Both the position numbers and the translations under genes were made by a program. This document shows, in pieces, positions 1 to 6,399 of a DNA stretch of 31,545 nucleotides. Source of the stretch: SIG480 sp045614365 (lineage in GTDB: Bacteria; Bacillota; Clostridia; Oscillospirales; JAAYXM01); assembly GCA_045614365.1 (NCBI GenBank), contig JAZLCV010000016.1, positions 1-31,545 of the forward strand, written 5' to 3'. Numbering within the stretch: position 1 is the stretch's first letter; the number at the start of each line of letters is the position of its first letter. The notes beneath the pieces were generated by a model. That model ran no database searches and had not been told where the DNA came from. It saw nothing but the letters and a program-made list of their open reading frames with translations.

Positions 1-33
1 TTGAATGTTTGTTTATTTTTTAACAACTTTCAT

Positions 34-62
34 ATAATACCACAAAAACCGTGTTATTTCAA
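34..62 (-). promoter_or_regulatory. Sigma-A-type promoter pointing off the left edge
   Basis: Read on the minus strand there is a TTGAAA -35 box (57-62), a 17-nt spacer and a TATTAT -10 box (34-39) preceded by TG. Transcription would start at about 27 and run off the left end, so the controlled gene lies outside the window. The promoter call rests only on the boxes and spacing. Confidence 0.5.
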
Positions 63-145
63 TGCTTTTCTCGGAAATTGTCAAAAGATTGTCAATAGAT
101 ACAAAAAGGCAAAGGTTTATTTTTTTAAATTGTGAAAAGTGTAAC

Positions 146-187
146 AAAAAGAACAGTCCGAAAAATTATCTTTTTCAGAACTGTTCT
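146..187 (-). terminator. Probable intrinsic terminator
   Basis: AGAACAGT (150-157) pairs with ACTGTTCT (180-187), and the interior can pair further through A-rich and T-rich arms. On the minus strand the stem is followed by TTTTG. It would stop transcripts that read through the tRNA-Ser region. On the plus strand no T-run follows. Confidence 0.5.
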
Positions 188-218
188 GTTATCTGCAGAG
201 AAGCGCATAAGCTTTTCT

Positions 219-326
219 GCACACTGAGGTGTGCCGTCCTGTTCTCATCAACCCTTCTTGCCGCAAAGAAAAAGCACACCAACCTTTGGCTGGTGTGTTC
301 TTTCTTTGGCGGAGAAGGTGGGATTC
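219..326. repeat. Direct repeat, copy 1 (tRNA 3' end plus downstream terminator)
   Basis: This 108-bp stretch is nearly identical to 366-473, at a constant offset of 147 bp. It carries a perfect GCACAC/GTGTGC hairpin, a terminator-like hairpin (stem about 276-296, minus-strand T-run about 264-273) and, at 308-326, a fragment of the tRNA-Ser 3' end (acceptor arm and part of the T arm). The match stops inside the T arm, so this copy has no functional tRNA. It probably arose by tandem duplication. Confidence 0.85.
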
Positions 327-365
327 TACCCGCGGACTAAAAAGCCTGCCACCGGCAGCCTTTTT

Positions 366-473
366 GCACACTGAGGTGTGCCGTCCTGTTCTCATCGACC
401 CTTCTTGCCGCAAAGAAAAAGCACACCAACCTTTGGCTGGTGTACCCTTTCTTTGGCGGAGAAGGTGGGATTC
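366..473. repeat. Direct repeat, copy 2 (contains the real tRNA-Ser 3' end)
   Basis: Second copy of the 108-bp unit; its right end is the 3' end of the intact tRNA-Ser gene. Differences from copy 1 are a few scattered bases, for example in the T-rich stretch just before the tRNA end. Between the copies lies an imperfect hairpin flanked by A- and T-runs (about 339-365). Confidence 0.85.
411..443 (-). terminator. Intrinsic terminator of tRNA-Ser
   Basis: On the minus strand ACACCAGCC (435-443) pairs with GGTTGGTGT (423-431) over a 3-nt loop, with one G-T pair. It is followed by GC, TTTTT, C, TTT. It lies 11 nt beyond the encoded CCA of the tRNA, as expected for its terminator. A second copy sits in the upstream repeat at about 264-296. 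Confidence 0.75.
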
Positions 474-542
474 GAACCCACGCGCCCTTTCGGACAAACG
501 GTTTTCAAGACCGCCTCGTTATGACCACTTCGATACTTCTCC
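454..542 (-). tRNA. tRNA-Ser (anticodon UGA)
   Basis: An 89-nt gene including an encoded CCA (454-456). The acceptor stem is GGAGAAG (536-542) with CTTCTCC (458-464), followed by discriminator G. The anticodon loop CTTGAAA (503-509) gives anticodon TGA, which reads UCA and other UCN codons. The anticodon stem, the long variable arm typical of class II tRNAs (around GTCCGAAAGGGC) and the T-arm motif GGTTCGAATCC are all present. A consensus promoter lies just upstream and a terminator just downstream, so it appears to be transcribed alone. Confidence 0.97.
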
Positions 543-550
543 ATATATAT

Positions 551-612
551 GGTACAGAAAAACATCTGTACCAACGATATTAAATTATATCAAAGTTTTA
601 TTTTGTTGTCAA
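551..612 (-). promoter_or_regulatory. Consensus promoter and leader hairpin of tRNA-Ser
   Basis: On the minus strand there is a perfect TTGACA (607-612), a 17-nt spacer and a perfect TATAAT (584-589). The start would be at about 577, giving a leader of about 35 nt. The leader contains a 7-bp hairpin, GGTACAG (551-557) with CTGTACC (566-572), directly before the mature tRNA 5' end. It may guide 5' processing, which is inference. Confidence 0.85.
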
Positions 613-646
613 GTGCTTTTTCCACAAATTCAACGATTTTAATGCT

Positions 647-1939
647 TCATCTTTCGAGATTAAACGCATCTATGATTCTGTCAATTTCCGAGTCATCAAT
701 TTTAACAACCTTGCCGAGAGAAACTGCGTTTATGATGGCCTTTGCGCTGAATTCTGCAACTTCAAGACGGTCAAAAGCATTGAGAAGAGATGTTCCAGTT
801 ACGATACAACAATCATTTTCGATAAGCGTTACAGGTTTTTTAATACCCACTTCTTTTGCAACAAGCTCAGGTTGCATAAAGCTTGAGCCGAAGGGGAGCT
901 TTTTTACATCACGCAGCATTATATAGCTTTCCGGGATGATTCTTGAATCAAGTTCAGCATCGGAAACCGCAAAAGCCATAAGGTTGGGCGGGTGAGCAAG
1001 GATTACGGAGTTTACCTCCGGATGCATCTTGTAAATATGCTTATGAAGCATAACGCTGCGGCTTGGATGCTTGCCAAGCTCACACGAGTCTCCGCTGATT
1101 TTTACAAGATCCTCAGACGACAAATATTTTCTGTCCTTATCATAAGGTGTGATGATAAATCCACCATCGGGAAGTCTTTCGGAGAAGGTTCCCTGTGAAC
1201 TCGTGAAAAGTCTCTGGTCGTAGGCGCGGCTTATCAGCTTGCACATTTTTGCACGCGCCTCTTTTTCAACGCTCGAAATACTGTTTGGAACAAACTCATC
1301 AAGAAATACACGATTTTTTTCTTTTGATATAGCAATCTTGCGCTCCGAAAGTGGAACAAGATTACCTGTTTTCATGGCCTGAAGATGAAGCCGTGCACAG
1401 AAATCGAGAGTTTCAAAGGCTTTGAAAGCCTCAAAAAGATTTTCTTTACCCACGACAACGCCGTGGTTTTCGAGCATTACTGTTGAAACACCGGTATCGA
1501 ACACCTTTGCGATGTTTTCGGAAAGCGCCTCACTGCCCGGAAGCTCGTAGTCTGCATACTTAATATCACCGCAGATATTATCGATATTTGGGATGAGTGA
1601 CGTGTTGGGAATTTCTCGTGCAATAGAAAAGCCTAAAAGAGCGGGCGGGTGAGCGTGAAGAACAGCTTTTATATCGGGACGTTTTTTGTATAAAATACTG
1701 TGGAAAGGCCATTCGCTTGAAGGACGGTGGCGGCCTATGATTTCACCGGACGGTGTAACTCTGACCATATCATCTCTGGTAAGTGAACCCTTATCAACAC
1801 CGGCAGGTGTAATCCAGATATCGCCGTTATCATCAAGAATTGATAAATTTCCGCCGGATGTGGTTGTCATCTGATAGGAATAAATGCGTTCCATTATCAG
1901 AACAAGCTGATCCGCGGGGTGCATAAATTTAAAATTCAT
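647..1939 (-). CDS. Tandem class II aldolase/adducin-like protein, second domain probably inactive
   Basis: A 430-aa protein with two class II aldolase/adducin domains (about residues 5-200 and 228-420); single-domain relatives such as fuculose-phosphate aldolase have about 200-230. These enzymes are zinc aldolases or epimerases acting on sugar phosphates in the cytoplasm. Domain 1 keeps the expected active-site residues: E76, H95 and H97 in the HAHPP motif, and H159 in ENHG. In domain 2 the matching positions are S295, L314, H316 and D376, so most zinc ligands and the catalytic acid are lost; the domain may be structural or regulatory. The start follows AAAGGAG at good spacing. The gene has its own promoter and runs toward tRNA-Ser with no clear terminator between. 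The substrate cannot be told from the sequence. Confidence 0.88.
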   Translation of the reverse strand: MNFKFMHPADQLVLIMERIYSYQMTTTSGGNLSILDDNGDIWITPAGVDKGSLTRDDMVRVTPSGEIIGRHRPSSEWPFHSILYKKRPDIKAVLHAHPPALLGFSIAREIPNTSLIPNIDNICGDIKYADYELPGSEALSENIAKVFDTGVSTVMLENHGVVVGKENLFEAFKAFETLDFCARLHLQAMKTGNLVPLSERKIAISKEKNRVFLDEFVPNSISSVEKEARAKMCKLISRAYDQRLFTSSQGTFSERLPDGGFIITPYDKDRKYLSSEDLVKISGDSCELGKHPSRSVMLHKHIYKMHPEVNSVILAHPPNLMAFAVSDAELDSRIIPESYIMLRDVKKLPFGSSFMQPELVAKEVGIKKPVTLIENDCCIVTGTSLLNAFDRLEVAEFSAKAIINAVSLGKVVKIDDSEIDRIIDAFNLER

Positions 1940-1970
1940 AACTGTGCTCCTTTGTTTAGCTTATTGCTAC

Positions 1971-1999
1971 ATTATATAACAATTGAAACTTTTTGTAAA
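1971..1999 (-). promoter_or_regulatory. Promoter of the class II aldolase gene
   Basis: On the minus strand TTTACA (1994-1999), a 17-nt spacer and TATAAT (1971-1976). The start would lie about 25 nt before the start codon at 1939, with AAAGGAG in between. Confidence 0.75.
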
Positions 2000-2024
2000 T
2001 ATGTCATTGTGTAAAAATTTGCGT

Positions 2025-2060
2025 AAAAAGAGGCATCAGTTTGGGTGAAACTGATGCCTC
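2025..2060 (-). terminator. Intrinsic terminator of the EamA transporter gene
   Basis: A perfect 13-bp stem, GAGGCATCAGTTT (2030-2042) with AAACTGATGCCTC (2048-2060), over a 5-nt loop. On the minus strand it is followed by TTTTT (2025-2029). It lies 12 nt after the stop codon of the gene at 2072. The plus strand also has TTTT after the stem, so it may act in both directions. Confidence 0.9.
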
Positions 2061-2071
2061 TTTTAGTAAAA

Positions 2072-2944
2072 TCAATTTTCTTTTCCGAGATTGAGGATAA
2101 CCGCCGCCGAGATAATCAGCACTATTCCGAGAACGGTGAAAATATCCGCGCTTTCACGGAAAAGGAATATCCCGAGAAGAGATGCAACCACAGGTTCGAC
2201 GGTTGAGATAACTGCCGCGTGGGATGCAGGAACCTTTGACAGACCAAGCGTGTACAAGAAATAGGGAAGTGCACCGGAAAAAATACCGAGCGCAAGCGTC
2301 CACAGAATTCCGGTCGGATTTGCGATTGTTGTGAGGGTTGCAACAGGATTTCCAATGATGGTTGCGGCAACGGCACCAAAAAGGAATGTATAGAACGTGA
2401 CGGTAAGCGGTTTGTATTTGCGCAGTGCATATGTGCTGAAAATGCTGTAGAGTGCGTATGTAAAGCCTGATGCAAGTCCCATAAATATACCATAGAAGGA
2501 AATGCTTCCTACGTCCCCTGATGCAAGTCCTGAGACCAACGCACAGCCTCCGACAGCCAGCAAAAGGCAGATAACTTTCCTTCCGGTTATTTTTTCACCG
2601 AACAAAATAACCGACATTATTGTTACAAAAATCGGAGAAGTGTAAAGCAGAACGGAAGAAACCGCAACGCCAACCTCTTTTATCGCCGTGAAATAGCAGT
2701 TGTTAAAAAGGAAATAACTCACGATGCCGGAACCAAAGAACATCCATATGTCGCGGAGCTTGATTTTAAACAGAGCACGGTCACGGCAGATGATCAGAAG
2801 TCCGATGAAGAGGAGCGATGTGCATGCGCGCAGCATTGCAATCTGAACGGTGGTAAGACCCAGCGCGGAAAGAGCATTGACAAACACGCCCATTGCACCC
2901 CAGAACGCCGCGGCGCAAATTATATATAAATAACTTTTGTTCAT
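2072..2944 (-). CDS. EamA/DMT-superfamily transporter
   Basis: A 290-aa integral membrane protein with about ten hydrophobic helices arranged as two EamA repeats, as usual for drug/metabolite transporters. It begins with a helix containing AAAFWGAMGVF and has the AVISTVEPVVASLLG helix near the end, which is typical of the second repeat. The family exports or imports small metabolites such as amino acids or nucleosides; the substrate here is unknown. The frame stays open to 3061, but the start at 2944 is preferred: it has AAAGGAA upstream, lies just after a promoter, and puts the first residue next to the first helix. It is the only transporter in the window and is not obviously part of the sugar clusters. 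Confidence 0.9.
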   Translation of the reverse strand: MNKSYLYIICAAAFWGAMGVFVNALSALGLTTVQIAMLRACTSLLFIGLLIICRDRALFKIKLRDIWMFFGSGIVSYFLFNNCYFTAIKEVGVAVSSVLLYTSPIFVTIMSVILFGEKITGRKVICLLLAVGGCALVSGLASGDVGSISFYGIFMGLASGFTYALYSIFSTYALRKYKPLTVTFYTFLFGAVAATIIGNPVATLTTIANPTGILWTLALGIFSGALPYFLYTLGLSKVPASHAAVISTVEPVVASLLGIFLFRESADIFTVLGIVLIISAAVILNLGKEN

Positions 2945-2977
2945 ATAAGAAATTCCTTTCGCTTGATTGTCTTCCCT

Positions 2978-3006
2978 ATTATACGCTTTTGCGTTGTGAA
3001 AATCAA
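2978..3006 (-). promoter_or_regulatory. Promoter of the EamA transporter gene
   Basis: On the minus strand TTGATT (3001-3006), a 17-nt spacer and TATAAT (2978-2983). An inverted repeat GCTTGATT (2961-2968) / AATCAAGC (3001-3008) brackets it and may be an operator. The -35 box overlaps the end of the AraC pseudogene. Confidence 0.65.
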
Positions 3007-3873
3007 GCTTTTTTTCGTATCGCCATGCGGTATTGCTCCGGCGGGATTTTTGCATTTGCAAGAAACATATTGTAAAACCCGTTATAGCTGTTGTAGCCTA
3101 CTCTTGCGGCGATTTCCGTAACGGGAACGTCCGTGTTCGCTAAAAGGTAAATTGCAACGCTGTATCGGGTTTTGGCTACCAGTTGACGAAATGTCATTCC
3201 GAATTCTTTTTTTACCACCCTGGATACTTGTTTTTCGCATAAATATAATATGCCTGAAAGCTCGCGGACGGATAGGTTCTTGTTGTAATTTCTGTTTACA
3301 TATTCCTCAATTATCGCGCGGGCTACCCTGGGCGCGGCAGTGTGACTGTCGGATGGCGCGGTTGTGCTTCCGGCAGGTGTAAGCTTTTCTGCAATTTCAA
3401 GAAACAGCAACGAAAAATATGCCTTCAGCCTTGCCTGTGCAAAAGGCTTTTCGGAGTAGAAGACGGAAAGAATGTGTTCCATAATTTCTGTTTGCTTTTA
3501 TTTGTTTTGCAGATGAAATTTCCGAAAAGCTGTCCGTAAGAAGTCTGTACACGTCTTTTTTCGATTTTGAGCGTGTCTTTGAAAAAGAAAAGCAAAAGCT
3601 CATTTTAAAAGTGCGCTCCGTGCCGCTGATGCAGCTGTGGATAGTATAAGGTGCAATGATAAATATATCAGATTTATCAAGCGAAAAGGTTCCTGTTTCA
3701 GTTTTAAATACTGCATCATTTTGCAGTGCAAAATGAAATTCATAATCGGAGTGGTTATGCACACGAAAACTGTCATCGAATTTAAAGTCAAAAAATCCAC
3801 CCTGAAGTACGATGGATACCATCGCGTTTTCAATTTCAAAATCAAAAGAAAAAGATTTTTCCGTTCTGTTCAT
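3003..3873 (-). pseudogene. Frameshifted AraC-family transcription regulator
   Basis: Two overlapping frames together make one AraC regulator of about 290 aa. The 5' part (to about 3485) codes an N-terminal cupin-like sensor with HNHSDYEFHF. The 3' part codes the AraC DNA-binding domain, with two helix-turn-helix units (SVRELSGILYLCEKQVSRVV and VPVTEIAARVGYNSYNGFYN). Removing one A from the AAA at 3485-3487 (minus-strand AGAAATTATGG) joins the frames as ...KANR-IMEHILSVF... with no other change. The start at 3873 has no ribosome binding site, and a foreign gene remnant lies directly upstream, so the promoter also seems lost. A sequencing or assembly error at this one base is the main alternative. 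Confidence 0.8.
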
Positions 3874-3884
3874 TTGAAAAAACG

Positions 3885-4178
3885 ATGGTAATTGCCCACC
3901 ATGCTTCGGGGTGCGATGTAAGTATCCCTATGGGGCACGGTTTTGCAACGAACGGGATAACAATTTTGTCGGAAAATGAAGCACTGACCATATCGGATAA
4001 AGACTCTTTTTATGCTTTTAAAAAACAACTTGTAAGCTTTGTTGAGTATCTTCGTACGGGTAGAGAGGGATATGCGTTTTCTGAAACTGTTGAAATGGCA
4101 AAAATCATAATTGCCGGTATCCGCAGCCGCGAAGAAGGCGGCAGGCGCGTATATCTGAGAGAAATAAATGAAAGATAG
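3885..4178 (+). pseudogene. 3' remnant of a probable Gfo/Idh/MocA-type oxidoreductase
   Basis: 97 codons that resemble the C-terminal end of a Gfo/Idh/MocA-like sugar oxidoreductase: DSFYAFKKQLVSFVEYLRTG, then ETVEMAKIIIAGIRSREEGG and a short tail. The NAD-binding Rossmann half and the EKP region are absent and there is no ribosome binding site at the first ATG. The sequence begins about 12 bp from the start of the AraC pseudogene, which suggests a deletion or rearrangement junction at about 3873-3885. It differs in type from the intact oxidoreductase at 10697, whose C-terminus is unlike it. Family assignment is from remembered sequence pattern only. Confidence 0.6.
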
Positions 4179-4215
4179 GTCATTCTCAGAAAAGTTAGCG
4201 GACGAGGAATGTAAA

Positions 4216-4268
4216 ATAACGTCTTTTTTGTACATGTAAATGTGTGCTTTTTGAGAATATAATATAAT
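4216..4268 (+). promoter_or_regulatory. Regulon-type promoter, copy 1 (amidohydrolase gene)
   Basis: ATAACGTC (4216-4223), 7 nt, TACATGT (4231-4237), 20 nt, TATAAT (4258-4263). The -35 position (4235-4240) reads TGTAAA, a weak box overlapping TACATGT, as often seen at activator-dependent promoters. A second TATAAT overlaps at 4263-4268. The 49-bp element is identical to 7830-7878 at 41 positions. The leader to the start codon at 4365 is about 95 nt. Confidence 0.8.
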
Positions 4269-4364
4269 GACAACTTGCTTTTTGATGATTTTCGATTTAT
4301 CATTTTACTTGTCAGACACCAACGAAGATGATAAAAAAGCAAAAATACAAGAAGGGGACTGGAA

Positions 4365-5351
4365 ATGAGTTTTATTTACAAGTGGCATAAAGAGGAAATA
4401 GCTAAAATCATTGACGATTTTTTACCGTCGAAGTTATTCGATTCTCATATGCATATTTCGCATAAGGGGTTTGAATCGATAGAGTCAGATGACAGAGTTA
4501 TTGATATAAATTTATATCAAAAAGAGATGCGAAAGATAGCAGGGGAGCGACACATTATATCAAACTGCATAACTTATCCTATCAATGCCTTGAAAAACAA
4601 GACGGAATTTGAAAAGTCACTAAAATTTTTATATGAGCAACTGAAACTTCACCCCGAAAATGTGGGGGAGATTATGGTTATGCCGGGTGATAGTGCTGAA
4701 GATATTGAAAAAAGGTTGATTGCCGAGAATATATGCGGTTTGAAATGCTACTGGATATATTCCCAAAGTTCCGATGGCGACCAGTCTGACATTTGCGATT
4801 ATCTGCCCGAAGCTGCGTGGGAGGTTGCAAACAGAAGGCATATGTGCATAACCTTACATATGGTTAAAAACAGAGCTCTAGCTGATAAGGAAAATATGCA
4901 GTATATCAAAAATATGGCAAAAAAATATCCTGATGCAATATTGATTTTGGCACATTGCGGGAGAGCTTTTGCATCGTGGACTGCATTTGACACTGTTGAT
5001 GAATTGGTTGATTTTGAAAATATTTATTTTGATTTTTCGGGTATATGCGAGCCTGCTGCTATGATGTACATAATAAAAAAGGCTGGTATTAAAAGATGTA
5101 TGTGGGGTTCCGATTATCCCATTTCGCATTTTGTGGGCAAAGCGATTTCCATAGCAGACTTTTTTTGTTGGCTTGACAAAAACTTCATAAATAGCTTTTG
5201 TCCTCAAAACAAAGCCGATGCATGGCTGGTGGGTGTTGAAGGTATTATGGCTATCAGACAAGCAGGTAAGATTTTGGACCTCGGTAAAAATGATATGGAG
5301 GATTTCTTCTATAATAATGCAGAAACAGTTCTGTTGAGAAAAAACAAATAA
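4365..5351 (+). CDS. Amidohydrolase-family TIM-barrel metal hydrolase
   Basis: A 328-aa cytoplasmic protein of the amidohydrolase-2 type, a family of metal-dependent hydrolases and decarboxylases that includes lactonases of sugar-acid pathways. Metal and catalytic residues visible are H28 and H30 (DSHMH), H165 (TLHM), H197 (LAHCG) and D250 (GSDYP), with K127 in the strand before. The start follows AGAAGGGG at good spacing. It is transcribed alone from the shared regulon promoter and ends in a terminator that faces an AraC gene. A role as a lactonase or deacetylase in sugar breakdown would suit the neighbours but is inference. The gene looks AT-rich compared with genes right of 8 kb. Confidence 0.85.
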   Translation: MSFIYKWHKEEIAKIIDDFLPSKLFDSHMHISHKGFESIESDDRVIDINLYQKEMRKIAGERHIISNCITYPINALKNKTEFEKSLKFLYEQLKLHPENVGEIMVMPGDSAEDIEKRLIAENICGLKCYWIYSQSSDGDQSDICDYLPEAAWEVANRRHMCITLHMVKNRALADKENMQYIKNMAKKYPDAILILAHCGRAFASWTAFDTVDELVDFENIYFDFSGICEPAAMMYIIKKAGIKRCMWGSDYPISHFVGKAISIADFFCWLDKNFINSFCPQNKADAWLVGVEGIMAIRQAGKILDLGKNDMEDFFYNNAETVLLRKNK

Positions 5352-5358
5352 AAAATGT

Positions 5359-5403
5359 GGCAGGTAAATGCATGTTGTGTTTTACCTGCCTGTTAATTTT
5401 TTT
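5359..5403 (+). terminator. Terminator between convergent amidohydrolase and AraC genes
   Basis: GGCAGGTAAA (5359-5368) pairs with TTTACCTGCC (5381-5390) over a 12-nt loop. On the plus strand TGTTAATTTTTTT follows. The stop codon of the convergent AraC gene (5382-5384) is inside the right arm, so the hairpin is shared by both genes. Confidence 0.85.
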
Positions 5404-6248
5404 CTGTATTCACTTGGAGAACAGCCTTCAAATTTAGAAAATGCCGACACAAATCCGCGGGTAGATGTATATCCCGCTTTTTCAGCGATTTTGTTTACAG
5501 ACAAATTTGTTTCGGAAAGCATTTTTCGGGCATTTCTCATTTTAAGCTCAAACTTAAGCTCGTTAAAGCTTTTGCCGTAGGCAGCTGAAATTATTTTGGT
5601 TATATTCTGAGGTGAAACAAAAAGCTTTTCACTTAAAAATTCAAGGCTGATGTCATTTGAATAGTATATATCGAGCAGTCTGTCAATGGCATATTTGTAA
5701 ACCCAATATGTGTTTTGCTTTGGGGGAATAGAAATTGGTAAATAAGGGACATTATTCAGTCTGTCGTATAAAGTAAATATAAGGTCTGCTGAAGCAGACT
5801 TCATTCGCCATTTTTTTGCAAACTTTTCATGATCTCCCGTTTCTAAAAGTGTATTTATTAAAATTGCCGGATAATCGCAGTTATCTACTTTGTAGGGCTT
5901 GTCGCCTGAGAAAACACTGTAAACACTGTCAAACAACTTGTCTTCATCATTGGATTTTACTTTCTCAAACGTGAAAAAAACACTTTTTTTCACTGCATCG
6001 TCGGAAAAAAAGGTGCAGTGGTAGAAATTTGGAGGAATAATTGCCATCTGATTTTTTGAAAAAACAAAGCTATCTTTTTCGTTCTCTATGGTGAGAGTTC
6101 CGTTTCTAAGATAAAAAAGTTCCCAGAAGGAATGCATATGTATGCCGGTTTGAGCTGTTTCTGCACTTTTTTCGTCGGTTATGAGGATTATTTTCAAATC
6201 AGCACAAACTGTTTCTGTTGAAGTATAATAAAAATCTTTAGTTTGCAT
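5382..6248 (-). CDS. AraC-family transcription regulator
   Basis: A 288-aa protein with an N-terminal cupin-like sensor (about 1-130; HMHSFWELFYL is the usual sugar-binding strand) and a C-terminal AraC DNA-binding domain (about 190-285) with two helix-turn-helix units; the second contains NKIAEKAGYTSTRGFVSAF. Such proteins bind a sugar or related effector and activate nearby catabolic genes. The start at 6248 follows AGAGGTGA. It faces the amidohydrolase gene and follows the aminotransferase and a lost SDR gene on the same strand. No clear promoter of its own is visible, so it may depend on read-through from the aminotransferase. It is one of two intact candidates for the regulator of the shared promoters. 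Confidence 0.92.
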   Translation of the reverse strand: MQTKDFYYTSTETVCADLKIILITDEKSAETAQTGIHMHSFWELFYLRNGTLTIENEKDSFVFSKNQMAIIPPNFYHCTFFSDDAVKKSVFFTFEKVKSNDEDKLFDSVYSVFSGDKPYKVDNCDYPAILINTLLETGDHEKFAKKWRMKSASADLIFTLYDRLNNVPYLPISIPPKQNTYWVYKYAIDRLLDIYYSNDISLEFLSEKLFVSPQNITKIISAAYGKSFNELKFELKMRNARKMLSETNLSVNKIAEKAGYTSTRGFVSAFSKFEGCSPSEYRKKLTGR

Positions 6249-6268
6249 TAAATCACCTCTGGAAATCT

Positions 6269-6303
6269 TTAAAGGAGTTGCGTGACTATCGCAACTCCTT
6301 TAA
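6269..6303 (-). terminator. Perfect 14-bp hairpin, terminator-like
   Basis: TTAAAGGAGTTGCG (6269-6282) pairs perfectly with CGCAACTCCTTTAA (6290-6303) over a 7-nt loop. It begins 3 nt after the stop codon of the SDR remnant and probably ended that gene's transcript. No proper T-run follows on either strand, so read-through into the AraC gene is possible. Confidence 0.5.
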
Positions 6304-6305
6304 TT

Positions 6306-6371
6306 CTACCATGCAGTTCCGCCGCCGTCAACATTAATGTTGCTTCCGGTCATAAAAAAGCTTATCCGCAA
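6306..6371 (-). pseudogene. C-terminal remnant of a short-chain dehydrogenase (SDR) gene
   Basis: The minus strand reads SFFMTGSNINVDGGGTAW and then a TAG stop (6306-6308). This is the conserved SDR C-terminus and closely matches the intact SDR end at 8815, which reads FMTGTNIIVDGGWTAW. Everything upstream of about 6371 is missing and replaced by the AT-rich end of the aminotransferase gene. About 20 codons remain. The order suggests that an SDR gene once followed the aminotransferase on the same strand. Confidence 0.85.
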
Positions 6372-6375
6372 AATG

Positions 6376-6399
6376 TATTATTTAAAGTATTATTTAAAG
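6376..6399. repeat. 12-bp exact tandem repeat over the aminotransferase stop codon
   Basis: Two exact copies of TATTATTTAAAG lie head to tail at 6376-6387 and 6388-6399. The aminotransferase stop codon (6390-6392) lies in the second copy. It looks like replication slippage, at the edge of the deletion that removed the SDR gene. Confidence 0.9.

Noticed and set aside
219..473. Repeats near the tRNA considered as a CRISPR array
   Set aside because: There are only two copies, each over 100 bp, carrying a tRNA end and terminators. No cas genes are present.
2945..3061. Longer N-terminus for the EamA transporter
   Set aside because: The extra 39 codons would run through the promoter and into the AraC pseudogene. 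The start at 2944 has the ribosome binding site and fits the first membrane helix.
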